51,952 nucleotides of DNA from Bradyrhizobium sacchari (GTDB taxonomy: Bacteria; Pseudomonadota; Alphaproteobacteria; Rhizobiales; Xanthobacteraceae), in the NCBI RefSeq assembly GCF_002068095.1, contig NZ_LWIG01000010.1, positions 262,161-314,112 of the forward strand, written 5' to 3'. Position numbers and translations under genes: made by a program. The notes beneath the pieces are model-generated. The model did not search any database. It was not told the DNA's origin and saw only the letters and a list, made by a program, of their open reading frames with translations. This document shows, one piece after another, positions 18,755 to 26,555 of the stretch (position 1 is the first letter of the stretch; every line of letters starts with the position of its first letter).

Positions 18755-19480
18755 TCACACTGACTTGCCACCGGCATCGGCATGATCGCCGCCGCCGCGC
18801 AAAAATTCCCGACGGCGTTCGGCCATGCGGCTCTCGCCGCCTTCCTCGCCGAAGCAGAGGTCAAAGTCGTTGCATTGCGTGCAGACCGGCGTCGTGCACA
18901 TCACGAAGCCGTCATCCTCGCAGAGCATGCGGTAGAAGAAGCGCTTCCAGCGCATATTCCTGGTGTTGCGGGCCGCCAGTGGCGCGAAATGACGCATCAG
19001 CAGGCGCGACAGTTCCGCCCGCTCGCGCAAGCCGAGATCTTCCCAGAGATGGTTCGGCTCCATCGCGCGCCGCGCCACCATCGCCGCCAGCCAACGACCG
19101 ACCTCGCCGACCGTCGAGCGCTGCGCGAGGAGGAGATCGCGCACCATAACGGTCTCGTCATCGATCCCGGAAGTCGCTTTCGGCACCCACGCGAAGGCGC
19201 GGACCGTAGCCGACGGAAAATAGAAGGCGAGCAGATTGTTGAATTCCTGTTCCGAAAGGCCGGCGCGCTCTGCGATCGAACCGCCGTCCATCACTGCAGC
19301 GGCCAGGATCGAAGCCAGCACATGACGATCGAAATCGTCGTCGGCGCTGATGTCGGCTTCCGCCGGCTCACAGCCGGTCAGCAGGCGGTAGAACTCTATT
19401 CCTGCATGCGGCCCATCGACGTCGGGCCCTGCCGGGAGACGCGCCGTCGCCCCGATCGTAGTCGCTTGCGTCGCAATCAC
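18755..19480 (-). CDS. nifQ: Molybdenum donor protein NifQ
   Basis: NifQ of 241 residues. Its Fe-S cluster motif near the C-terminus reads CTTPVCTQCNDFDLC (C-x4-C-x2-C-x5-C), preceded by NTRNMRWKRFFYRMLC, both characteristic. NifQ carries a [Mo-Fe-S] cluster that donates molybdenum to NifEN/NifH during cofactor assembly. A GTG start with GGAG upstream is used. It lies 77 bases after nifH, with a strong stem-loop between them, and shares the nifH transcript. Confidence 0.9.
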   Translation of the reverse strand: MIATQATTIGATARLPAGPDVDGPHAGIEFYRLLTGCEPAEADISADDDFDRHVLASILAAAVMDGGSIAERAGLSEQEFNNLLAFYFPSATVRAFAWVPKATSGIDDETVMVRDLLLAQRSTVGEVGRWLAAMVARRAMEPNHLWEDLGLRERAELSRLLMRHFAPLAARNTRNMRWKRFFYRMLCEDDGFVMCTTPVCTQCNDFDLCFGEEGGESRMAERRREFLRGGGDHADAGGKSV

Positions 19481-19521
19481 GGAAAGCTCCGCCGGTTATG
19501 CCGCAGGGATCGTCGACATGT

Positions 19522-19550
19522 GCCGGCCTCCCCGATGCGGGGAGGCCGGC
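19522..19550 (-). terminator. Stem-loop after nifH (13-bp perfect stem)
   Basis: GCCGGCCTCCCCG, a 3-base loop and CGGGGAGGCCGGC form a perfect GC-rich hairpin 8 bases after the nifH stop. No T-run follows on the minus strand, so it is more likely an mRNA-stabilising or partial attenuating structure than a full terminator. It would leave nifH mRNA more abundant than nifQ-irr. Confidence 0.65.
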
Positions 19551-19557
19551 AGGATCG

Positions 19558-20568
<1,011 letters not shown>

Positions 20569-20601
20569 TCAGCCCTCACTCGTTGTTGCTGCATCCAAAT
20601 A

Positions 20602-20616
20602 GCAACTGGCGTGCCA
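20602..20616 (-). promoter_or_regulatory. Sigma-54 -24/-12 promoter of nifH
   Basis: On the minus strand TGGCACGCCAGTTGC, followed by T, is a perfect consensus. It implies a leader of about 150 bases before the nifH ATG. Confidence 0.9.
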
Positions 20617-20685
20617 TTCGCTGCGCGCGCTCTAAGGCGCTGATCGCACTCGCGAAATATTTCAGCGCAAGCGGCCGACAGAAGC

Positions 20686-20701
20686 TGTGCCGAACCCTAC
20701 A
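20686..20701. promoter_or_regulatory. NifA-type activator site 1, nifH
   Basis: TGTGCCGAACCCTACA is a perfect TGT-N10-ACA about 70 bases upstream of the nifH -24 element. Confidence 0.8.
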
Positions 20702-20714
20702 GAGGTAGGGCCAC

Positions 20715-20730
20715 TGTCAGGAACCGGACA
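20715..20730. promoter_or_regulatory. NifA-type activator site 2, shared nifH / receiver-like gene
   Basis: TGTCAGGAACCGGACA is a second perfect TGT-N10-ACA, 99 bases from the nifH -24 and 52 bases from the plus-strand -24 at 20783. It could serve both directions. Confidence 0.75.
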
Positions 20731-20782
20731 AGGGTCGCAACGATGGCGGTGCAAATGCACCGCGATTGCGGCTGCGCGGATG

Positions 20783-20797
20783 CGGAACGGAAATTGC
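20783..20797 (+). promoter_or_regulatory. Probable sigma-54 promoter of receiver-like gene and nifO
   Basis: CGGAACGGAAATTGC, followed by T, matches 8 of 10 fixed positions, with GG and GC intact. It lies 37 bases before the ATG at 20835. Confidence 0.6.
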
Positions 20798-20834
20798 TAA
20801 CTCCTGTTTCGAAGCGATTTGAGGAGAAGGACAG

Positions 20835-21269
20835 ATGCAGATCGGTGTCGAGACAGCCAAGGCGGTCGACCAGCGCCGCGTGTTCGTGGTCGACGAGGAC
20901 GAGATCACCCGTGCAGCGCTCCAGTTCATGCTGCACGACGAGATCGAGACGCACGAACTCGCCACACCGGAAGAAGCCTATGCAAAGGGCGTTGACTGGC
21001 TGAAGCCGGACGTCGTGCTGCTCGGGGTCTCCTTCCTGAAAGCGCGCGGCCCTGCCCTGATCGGCGAGCTTGGCGCCAGATTTCCGGGCGCGCGCATTCT
21101 CGTCGTCACCGACAAGTCCGACGAGACCACCGCGGTCGAGGCCATGAAGGCCGGCGCCCACGGCGCGGTGGTGAAGCCGCTGACGCTGGAGGGCGTTCGC
21201 AAGAAGGTAGACACGATCCTCGGTCGCGGCGGCGCCGCGCCGCTGGTCCAGCTCAGCATGATGAAATAG
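20835..21269 (+). CDS. Receiver-domain protein lacking the phospho-aspartate
   Basis: Single response-regulator receiver-like domain of 144 residues. The acidic pocket (VVDEDE, residues 18-23), Thr92 (VVTDKSD) and Lys114 (AVVKPLTL) are kept, but the phospho-acceptor position in DVVLLGVSF is Gly64 instead of Asp. Classical phosphotransfer should therefore not occur, and it has no output domain. It is divergent from nifH and behind its own sigma-54-like element, with GAGGAGAAGG before the ATG. nifO follows after 10 bases. It may act as a phosphorylation-independent partner of some nif regulator. That role is an inference. Confidence 0.8.
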   Translation: MQIGVETAKAVDQRRVFVVDEDEITRAALQFMLHDEIETHELATPEEAYAKGVDWLKPDVVLLGVSFLKARGPALIGELGARFPGARILVVTDKSDETTAVEAMKAGAHGAVVKPLTLEGVRKKVDTILGRGGAAPLVQLSMMK

Positions 21270-21279
21270 GAACCCCGGC

Positions 21280-21690
21280 GTGGCGACAGTGCTGTTCTAC
21301 CAGAAGCCCGGCTGCGGGACCAATGCCCGGCAGATCCGCGCGTTGGAAGCGGCCGGTCATCAGGTGATCGCGAAGAGCCTTCTGACGGAGCCATGGACTG
21401 CAGAGCGTCTGCTAGCCTTCTTCGGTGCGACCCCCACCGCGTCCTGGTTCAACCCGGCCGCGCCGCGGATAAAATCCGGCGAATTAAGGCCGGTGGAGAT
21501 CGATGCGACAGACGCGATCGCGTTGATGCTCGACGATCCCTTGCTGATCCGGCGTCCGCTGATCGAAGTCGATGGCGCCAGATGCGCCGGCTTCGACCGC
21601 GAGCCGGTTCCGTCACTGCTCGGCGGCGAGCGAGGCGACCTCCAGGGCTGCACGCGGCCGCAGGCGATGCCGCGTTGCGCGGAGCCGTGA
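21280..21690 (+). CDS. nifO: ArsC-family nitrogenase-associated protein (NifO-like)
   Basis: Thioredoxin-fold ArsC/Spx-like protein of 136 residues. FYQKPGCGTNARQIRALEAAGH with one N-terminal Cys, then LAFFGATPTASWFNPAAP and DDPLLIRRPLIEV match the nitrogenase-associated (NifO) branch rather than true arsenate reductases. Its proposed role is in molybdenum distribution or protection. A GTG start at 21280 with AGGAA upstream is used. Its 3' end meets the ferredoxin gene of the opposite strand 3 bases away, over a hairpin. Confidence 0.8.
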   Translation: MATVLFYQKPGCGTNARQIRALEAAGHQVIAKSLLTEPWTAERLLAFFGATPTASWFNPAAPRIKSGELRPVEIDATDAIALMLDDPLLIRRPLIEVDGARCAGFDREPVPSLLGGERGDLQGCTRPQAMPRCAEP

Positions 21691-21705
21691 AGCTCAGCTC
21701 CGCGC
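21677..21705. terminator. Hairpin between convergent nifO and ferredoxin genes
   Basis: GCGCGGAGC and GCTCCGCGC pair around an 11-base loop that spans both stop codons. It may end both transcripts, though no T-run follows on either side. Confidence 0.4.
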
Positions 21706-22047
21706 GAGCACCATGACCAGGCGATCGACGCGGCGACCCTGCTTCAGGTGCTCCTCGACGATCTCGTCGATGTCTTCCGGCGTGGTCGGCCGGTACCAGA
21801 CACCATCGGGATAGACGACCATCAACGGACCCGCTCCGCAGAAACCGAGGCAGCCGGATGCGGTGAAACCGATGTCGGTAAGCCCTTTCGTCTCGATCGC
21901 CTTGCCGAGCCGTTCCCACAACGGACCGCCGCCGGACGCGCCGCAGCTTCCACGCGGATGACCCGGTGGCCTCTGGGTGTGGCAGGCGAAGACGTGATGG
22001 CGGTAGAGCTGCGGCAGCTCGAACACCTCAGTCATGCCGTCGCTCAT
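21694..22047 (-). CDS. Thioredoxin-like [2Fe-2S] ferredoxin
   Basis: Protein of 117 residues with [19 protein letters not shown] and [20 protein letters not shown], the four-cysteine pattern of thioredoxin-fold [2Fe-2S] ferredoxins (Shethna-type / NuoE-like). Such ferredoxins are known beside nif genes in Azotobacter and Rhodobacter and have been linked to oxygen protection or electron transfer. The start overlaps the glutaredoxin stop by 4 bases. It is the last gene of bolA-grx-fdx. Confidence 0.85.
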   Translation of the reverse strand: MSDGMTEVFELPQLYRHHVFACHTQRPPGHPRGSCGASGGGPLWERLGKAIETKGLTDIGFTASGCLGFCGAGPLMVVYPDGVWYRPTTPEDIDEIVEEHLKQGRRVDRLVMVLARS

Positions 22048-22379
22048 GACGCCGTCACCGCAACGCCCTTGTCGTTCAGCACCGCCGCCAGTTCACCCAG
22101 CTTGAACATCTCGCGCACGATGTCGCAGCCGCCGAGAAACTCGCCCTTGACGTAGAGCTGGGGAATGGTCGGCCAGTTCGAGAACGATTTGATGCCCTCG
22201 CGGATATCGGGGTCTGCGAGCACGTTGACGCCGGTGAAGGGAACGCCAAGGCCGTTCAGGATCTGCACGACGGAGCCGGAGAAGCCGCATTGCGGCGCGG
22301 CCGGAACACCCTTCATGAACAGTACGACGTCGCTGCCCGCGATGATATCCTTGATACGTTGTTCGATCGGTTGACTCAT
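22044..22379 (-). CDS. grxD: Monothiol glutaredoxin (Grx4/GrxD type)
   Basis: Monothiol glutaredoxin of 111 residues with the CGFS active site at C31 ([10 protein letters not shown]), the [20 protein letters not shown] glutathione-binding segment and normal length. These proteins bind a [2Fe-2S] cluster with glutathione and pass it on, often as a hetero-complex with BolA, whose gene is immediately upstream (18-base gap). A copy in a NifA-type operon suggests Fe-S trafficking dedicated to nitrogenase. Confidence 0.93.
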   Translation of the reverse strand: MSQPIEQRIKDIIAGSDVVLFMKGVPAAPQCGFSGSVVQILNGLGVPFTGVNVLADPDIREGIKSFSNWPTIPQLYVKGEFLGGCDIVREMFKLGELAAVLNDKGVAVTAS

Positions 22380-22397
22380 GCTTCTATCCTTCCATAT

Positions 22398-22631
22398 TCA
22401 TGTCGGCATCGCCGTTTCTAGCGCGAGCGCATGCAGCGCCTCGCCCATTCGTCCCTTCAAGGCCGCGTAGACCATCTGGTGCTGCTGAATCCGGCTCTTG
22501 CCGGCAAACGCCCGCGAGACCACGCGGGCGCCGTAGTGATCGCCGTCGCCGGCGAGGTCGGTCACGATCACATGGGCGTCCGGAAACGCTTCCCTGATCA
22601 ATTGTTCGATGTCCGGTCCCGCCATCGCCAT
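22398..22631 (-). CDS. bolA: BolA family protein
   Basis: BolA-like protein of 77 residues. [40 protein letters not shown] and [21 protein letters not shown] cover the fold, including the conserved histidine that can co-ligate a glutaredoxin [2Fe-2S] cluster. The start at 22631 has CAGGAG upstream. A second ATG at 22625 is possible. It leads bolA-grx-fdx. Confidence 0.9.
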   Translation of the reverse strand: MAMAGPDIEQLIREAFPDAHVIVTDLAGDGDHYGARVVSRAFAGKSRIQQHQMVYAALKGRMGEALHALALETAMPT

Positions 22632-22662
22632 GTCGCACACTCCTGCTCTGCGCCGACTCCAT

Positions 22663-22677
22663 GCAAGCGCCAAACCA
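22663..22677 (-). promoter_or_regulatory. Possible sigma-54 promoter of bolA-grx-fdx
   Basis: On the minus strand TGGTTTGGCGCTTGC, followed by A, keeps GG and GC and matches 7 of 10 positions. It lies 32 bases before the bolA ATG and 52 bases from a perfect NifA-type site. Confidence 0.5.
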
Positions 22678-22728
22678 GTTTCGGAACCCGTGCTTTCATA
22701 GGGACTTGCCTGCTTGGAGCCGACGTCA

Positions 22729-22744
22729 TGTCCAACTTCCGACA
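22729..22744. promoter_or_regulatory. NifA-type activator site between bolA and TPR operons
   Basis: TGTCCAACTTCCGACA is a perfect TGT-N10-ACA in the divergent 349-base gap and can serve both flanking promoters. Confidence 0.7.
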
Positions 22745-22857
22745 ATGCCGCGCATGTGCATGTCGATGACGTGACGAACGCGGATGGTCACTCCCCGGAC
22801 GCGACGATGATGTCTCACGACCCCTCGAATCGAGGCGCTTTCACAGCGCTCCTCGTC

Positions 22858-22872
22858 CGGCCCGGCTTTTGC
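22858..22872 (+). promoter_or_regulatory. Probable sigma-54 promoter of TPR-sufT operon
   Basis: CGGCCCGGCTTTTGC, followed by T, matches 8 of 10 positions with GG and GC intact. It is 108 bases before the ATG at 22981 and 113 bases from the activator site. Confidence 0.6.
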
Positions 22873-22980
22873 TTCGTAGGGGCACGCTCTTATTCCGCTG
22901 AACGAGGAACTCAAATTGTCCCACACAGATTCCAGCGGCCTCGACGTTCGACGTCGTATCCCGACGCCGGCGAGCGGCGC

Positions 22981-23460
22981 ATGACGGCCGTTCTCGTCGA
23001 TTCCGACGGCATCAATTTCGGTGAGCTCGCGCCCGAAATCGACTCGCTGCTGCAGCAGGGCGTGGTCAGCTATCGACGCGACCCGCTCGAGGCCGATCGC
23101 ATCTTCCGCCAGGCCCTGGACGCGGCGCCGACGGAGCTCGCGGTCTATTTCTGTCTTTACAAGACCCACACCTATCGCGGCCGTCTCGATGAGGCCCGGA
23201 GCATCGCCGAGCGCGGCCTGCGCGAGGCCGCGCATCAGGCTGGCTGGAGCCCCGATTGGCGAAGCTGGCAGCCGCAGGCGGAACCACCTGATGGCGCCGG
23301 CCGTTTCGCGCTCTACACGCTGAAGGCCCTCGCCTTCATCTACCTGCGCAAGGACGAACAGAAACAGGCCCACGAACTGCTCGCGGCGCTGCGTCGGCTC
23401 GACCCCACGGGCGCGGTCGGCTGGCCGGTCGTTGCGGCGCTCGCCGAGGGGCTCCAGTGA
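22981..23460 (+). CDS. TPR-repeat protein, nif-associated (paralogue 1)
   Basis: Helical-repeat protein of 159 residues with TPR-like repeats: VSYRRDPLEADRIFRQALDAAPTE, then YRGRLDEARSIAERGLREAA and LRKDEQKQAHELLAALRRLDP. It resembles the TPR protein at 29730 over nearly its whole length, including the central Trp-containing linker. Such proteins usually hold other proteins together. The partner is unknown. It leads a plus-strand operon with sufT, a hydrolase and an 81-residue protein. The ATG at 22981 was chosen because it follows the sigma-54 element. A longer in-frame start lies before it. Confidence 0.8.
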   Translation: MTAVLVDSDGINFGELAPEIDSLLQQGVVSYRRDPLEADRIFRQALDAAPTELAVYFCLYKTHTYRGRLDEARSIAERGLREAAHQAGWSPDWRSWQPQAEPPDGAGRFALYTLKALAFIYLRKDEQKQAHELLAALRRLDPTGAVGWPVVAALAEGLQ

Positions 23461-23467
23461 GGTGGCG

Positions 23468-23797
23468 ATGACGATCACGGAGCTTGCCAGCAACGAGACG
23501 CTGATCGCCGGCATCATCGCCGCGCTGCGCTCCGTTCACGATCCCGAAATTCCCGTGAACATCTACGACCTCGGCCTGATCTACCGGATAGAGCCGAAGG
23601 ATGGCGGCCTGGTCGAGATCGACATGACGCTGACCGCGCCGGGCTGTCCGGTCGCCGGCGAGATGCTGTCTTGGGTGGAGAAAGCGGTCATCGAGGTCGG
23701 CGGCGTCGAAAAGGTCGCGGTGCGGCTGGTGTTCGATCCGCCCTGGGACTCATCGCGGATGACCGACGACGTCAAGCTCGAGCTCGGCCTGCTCTAG
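23468..23797 (+). CDS. sufT: SufT / MIP18-family Fe-S assembly protein
   Basis: DUF59/MIP18-type protein of 109 residues with AALRSVHDPEIPVNIYDLGLIY, the MTLTAPGCPVAGEM segment holding the reactive Cys, and RLVFDPPWDSSRM. SufT-like proteins help mature Fe-S proteins. It starts 7 bases after the TPR stop with GAGGTGG upstream. The main suf genes of this window are over 20 kb away, so this copy is tied to the nif regulon by its operon. Confidence 0.88.
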   Translation: MTITELASNETLIAGIIAALRSVHDPEIPVNIYDLGLIYRIEPKDGGLVEIDMTLTAPGCPVAGEMLSWVEKAVIEVGGVEKVAVRLVFDPPWDSSRMTDDVKLELGLL

Positions 23798-23832
23798 AAG
23801 CGACCAGAGACCACCGGAGAGGAGAGGATGCA

Positions 23833-24597
23833 ATGATCGAACTGACCGCCAGCGACGGAGCGAGTTTCACCGCCTATCGTGCCGAGCCTGCGGAGACACC
23901 CAGGGGTGCCGTCGTGGTCCTTCAGGATGTCTTCGGCGTCACGCCCGAGATCCGCAAGGTCGCCGACGCATTTGCGGCCAGGGGCTATGTCGCGATCGCG
24001 CCATCCCTGTTCGACCGGGTCAAGCCGGGCGTCAGGCTCGCGCACGACGAAGACGGCAAGGCCGAGGGCGCCGCGATCAGCGCGCAGGTCGGCAAGGAGC
24101 AGGCCATCTCGGATATCCAGACGACCGTGAACGCGGCGAAGGAAGCCGGCAAGGTCGCGGTCGTCGGCTATTGCTGGGGCGGCGATCTCGCCTATGCCGC
24201 GGCCAACAAGGTCAACGGCATCGCCTGCGTGATCGGCTATGACGGGGCCGAGACCGTCACGGACTATCGCGAGAAGCGCAAGGTCCCGACGCTCCTGCAT
24301 TTCGGCGAGAGCGACCCGGAGCTGCCGCTGGAGGCCATCACGCAATTCCGCGCCTGGCGTCCCGACGTCAGCGCCTTCACCTATCCAGGCGCGACACACG
24401 GTTTTGGATGCGACGAGCGTGGCAGTTTTTGCGCGGAGGCGGCGGAGAAGGCGCTGGAACGAACCATATTCTGGATCTCGCAATATGTCGAAGGACAGCA
24501 GCCGATCCTGTTGAAGAATGCCGGCGCCTACGCCCAGGCGAAAACCGAGAAGAAGAAAAAGAAGAAGTCCGACGATCTCGGACCGCCGGTGGATTGA
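23833..24597 (+). CDS. Dienelactone hydrolase family protein
   Basis: Alpha/beta hydrolase of 254 residues with the dienelactone hydrolase triad: Cys in VVGYCWGGDLAY, Asp in GESDPELPLE and His in YPGATHGFGCDERG. The C-terminus ends in an odd lysine-rich tail (KTEKKKKKKSDD). It is the third gene of a NifA-type operon. Its natural substrate is unknown, and a role in nitrogen fixation is not established. GGAGAGG precedes the ATG at 23833. Confidence 0.85.
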   Translation: MIELTASDGASFTAYRAEPAETPRGAVVVLQDVFGVTPEIRKVADAFAARGYVAIAPSLFDRVKPGVRLAHDEDGKAEGAAISAQVGKEQAISDIQTTVNAAKEAGKVAVVGYCWGGDLAYAAANKVNGIACVIGYDGAETVTDYREKRKVPTLLHFGESDPELPLEAITQFRAWRPDVSAFTYPGATHGFGCDERGSFCAEAAEKALERTIFWISQYVEGQQPILLKNAGAYAQAKTEKKKKKKSDDLGPPVD

Positions 24598-24611
24598 GGG
24601 AGCCCCGCGAG

Positions 24612-24857
24612 ATGCTGCCGACAACCATCCTGATCGACGACGCGCCGCGCTGCGTCGTGCGGCCAACCGACACCAAGGACCTCAATCGCTTCATCCGCAA
24701 CGGCAAGGGATTCTTGCTGGCCGAGCGGCCCCAGGGAAAGATCACGCACCGGGCGGCGAACGAAGCCGAGATGGGTAAGTGGCAGAGCGGACTCGCTCTG
24801 CACAAGGCGTGGGGCGGCACCGAGGAAGAGTTCTTTGGACTGCCGCTGTCCGACTGA
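24612..24857 (+). CDS. Small nif-associated protein of unknown function (81 aa)
   Basis: I do not recognise a family. The 81-residue protein is soluble, has one Cys (DDAPRCVVRP), a central IRNGKGFLLAERPQGKITHR and a C-terminal TEEEFFGLPLSD. It starts 14 bases after the hydrolase stop, has codon use like its neighbours, and is the last gene of the TPR-sufT operon. Its 3' end converges on the haemoglobin gene 13 bases away. Confidence 0.65.
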   Translation: MLPTTILIDDAPRCVVRPTDTKDLNRFIRNGKGFLLAERPQGKITHRAANEAEMGKWQSGLALHKAWGGTEEEFFGLPLSD

Positions 24858-24870
24858 TGCCGCGCCCCTT

Positions 24871-25299
24871 TCAGGCGTGCCCGCCACGCGCGTCGTGCGG
24901 ATTTCCCGCCTGGTTGCGCATCCAGTCGGCGAGCTTGGTGAGTGCGGCATCGAGTTCCCCGCGCGCCGCCTCGTCGGCAACCGTCTCCGCCAGCGCACCG
25001 CGCATGCAGAGCAGCCACGCGTCGCGCTCGGCGCTGCCGATCGGGAAGCCGATGTGCCGCTGGCGCAGCCGCGGATGGCCCTTCTCCGGCGAATAGAGCT
25101 TGGGGCCGCCGGTCCATTCGGTGAGGTAGCGCTTCAACACCTGCTTGGTCGATGCAAGGTCATCTGCATGCATGGCGCGAATACGGGTGGCTTCGGGAGC
25201 CTCGTCCATCCGGCGATAGAAGCTTTCCACCAAGCGGTCGATGACAACAGGACCCCCGATCCGCTCGAATATTGAAACAGTCACCACCGTATCGCTCAT
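24871..25299 (-). CDS. Truncated haemoglobin, group II
   Basis: Group II truncated globin of 142 residues: IFERIGGPVVIDRLVESFYRRM at the start, the EWTGGPKLYSPEKGHPRLRQRH haem pocket containing the proximal His region, then RDAWLLCM with the group-specific Trp. These globins bind O2 or NO and could protect nitrogenase or report oxygen. It is the last gene of the long nifB operon, so it should be made only when nitrogen is being fixed. Confidence 0.9.
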   Translation of the reverse strand: MSDTVVTVSIFERIGGPVVIDRLVESFYRRMDEAPEATRIRAMHADDLASTKQVLKRYLTEWTGGPKLYSPEKGHPRLRQRHIGFPIGSAERDAWLLCMRGALAETVADEAARGELDAALTKLADWMRNQAGNPHDARGGHA

Positions 25300-25323
25300 G
25301 CCGATGCCTTCCGCTGCGCGCGC

Positions 25324-25491
25324 CTACTCGTCCATGCTCGGCGACAGGATAACCTCCGCCGGCGCCCCTGGGCCTTGATCGGCGACAAATTCCAGCGTGG
25401 ATACACGCGAAAGCCCGTCGCCGCTGTCCATCAGCACGACAGCATCTTCCGGCAATCCTTTCAGTCGATCGAGCAGTTGCGCGACGGTCAC
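25324..25491 (-). CDS. Very small nif-operon protein (55 aa, GTG start)
   Basis: A short frame begins with GTG at 25491, 13 bases after the Rieske stop, with GGGGGA 8 bases upstream, and ends with TAG at 25324. The peptide starts VTVAQLLDRLKGLPEDAVVL and ends VILSPSMDE. It reads like a compact folded domain (helix LLDRLKGLP, strand DAVVLMDSG), not random sequence. It fills the only gap between Rieske and haemoglobin genes. No family is recognised. Confidence 0.6.
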   Translation of the reverse strand: MTVAQLLDRLKGLPEDAVVLMDSGDGLSRVSTLEFVADQGPGAPAEVILSPSMDE

Positions 25492-25504
25492 AGCCAGTCC
25501 CCCG

Positions 25505-25954
25505 CTAATCCGGATGGATCATGATTTCCATGGTCTCGTCATGATCGTCGAAAGCGTTGAACGGGCGGTCGTCCTCGACCAGCCGCTCGCCGCACAGGCA
25601 GACCTCGCCGTCGATCATCGCCAGCGCGATCGGCTGGAGATTCTTGCCGCTGCAGGGCCCGGCGACGCATAGCCCGCTGTCGATCTCGAACGCGGCGCCG
25701 TGACGACCGCATTTCAGGAACGCGCGATCCTGCGTGAAGAAGTCGCCATTGCCGATATTGAGCCAGACCCCGTCATGCGGGCAGGCGTTGACGTAGCCGA
25801 CATAGGTGTTGTCGTGGCTCCGAATCACGACGATCGGGAACGGCCGGCTCTCACCGGACGTATCAAGGCGCGACAGGCTGAACGCTTTCGCGCCGCCGCG
25901 CTCGATCTCGTCGCTCGCGCAGATGACGAAGACGTCGATCCCTTCCAGGCCCAT
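25505..25954 (-). CDS. Rieske [2Fe-2S] ferredoxin-like protein (copy 1)
   Basis: Stand-alone Rieske protein of 149 residues. The cluster ligands are C-x-H in NACPHDGVWL and C-x2-H in FLKCGRHGAAF, so both Cys-His pairs are intact. SGLCVAGPCSGKNLQPIALAM follows. There is no catalytic oxygenase domain and no oxygenase partner nearby, so it is probably an electron carrier or redox sensor. It resembles the Rieske protein at 36584. It belongs to the nifB operon. Confidence 0.87.
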   Translation of the reverse strand: MGLEGIDVFVICASDEIERGGAKAFSLSRLDTSGESRPFPIVVIRSHDNTYVGYVNACPHDGVWLNIGNGDFFTQDRAFLKCGRHGAAFEIDSGLCVAGPCSGKNLQPIALAMIDGEVCLCGERLVEDDRPFNAFDDHDETMEIMIHPD

Positions 25955-25971
25955 GGCGCGCCTCCCGCGAG

Positions 25972-26196
25972 TCAGGCTGCCGCCGGCGCGGCCGCCTGCT
26001 TCAGCGCCTTCAGTTCCTCGCGCGTCAGCCGGAACACGCCCCGCCCGCCCGCGAGCGCCTGGTAGACGTCGCCGGCCTTGTCGCTGAGGAAATTGAACCA
26101 GGCCTGCGGCGTAAGGCCCTCCGGCCGCTCGCTGATCTCGACCACGGTGCCGTTCGGCGCAAAGCGCGCGTGAAGAATGACGTTCTGCGTGTCCAT
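25972..26196 (-). CDS. Small nif-operon protein of unknown function (74 aa)
   Basis: A 74-residue soluble protein starting MDTQNVILHARFAPNGTVVE, with GLTPQAWFNFLSDKAGDVYQ and a C-terminal FRLTREELKALKQAAAP helix. No cysteine is present, so it is not a cluster protein. It lies between the [2Fe-2S] ferredoxin (16-base gap) and the Rieske protein (17-base gap). I recognise no family with a named function. Confidence 0.7.
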   Translation of the reverse strand: MDTQNVILHARFAPNGTVVEISERPEGLTPQAWFNFLSDKAGDVYQALAGGRGVFRLTREELKALKQAAAPAAA

Positions 26197-26212
26197 TGTC
26201 TCGCTCCCGCGC

Positions 26213-26521
26213 TCACAGACCCGACGAAAAGCCGAGCAGCTCGATCTTGACGTCTTCGGTGCCTAGCACGGTGGCCTGACAGGCAAGCCGCGATTTCGAG
26301 CCGACGCCAACGATCGAATCGAGCTTCTCGTTCTCGAGCTTAGCGATCTTCGACAGCCCTTTGCGGCCCTCCTGCACGAAGATATGGCATGAGCCGCATT
26401 TGGCCTGGCCTTCGCACTTGTGGAGAATCGCGATCTCGGCGCCCAGCAGCGCGGCGAGCAGCGTCGTACCTTCCGTAACTTCGATGGTCTTGCCTTCGGG
26501 CATGACGGTCAGTGTGGTCAT
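26213..26521 (-). CDS. [2Fe-2S] ferredoxin, adrenodoxin/plant-like
   Basis: Ferredoxin of 102 residues with MPEGKTIEVTEGTTLLAALL at the start and the cluster motif CEGQAKCGSC (C-x5-C-x2-C) closed by LACQ further on. It is an electron carrier of the kind often found in nif operons. The ATG at 26521 is preferred (GAGAGG 9 bases before). An ATG at 26530 is also open. It lies 34 bases after the DegT-like gene. Confidence 0.88.
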   Translation of the reverse strand: MTTLTVMPEGKTIEVTEGTTLLAALLGAEIAILHKCEGQAKCGSCHIFVQEGRKGLSKIAKLENEKLDSIVGVGSKSRLACQATVLGTEDVKIELLGFSSGL

Positions 26522-26555
26522 GATCTTCATCCTCTCTGTTATGCGTACCCGTGGT

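Noticed and set aside
22761..22776. TGTCGATGACGTGACG as a second NifA-type site near bolA
   Set aside because: The right half is ACG rather than ACA and an exact site lies 20 bases away.
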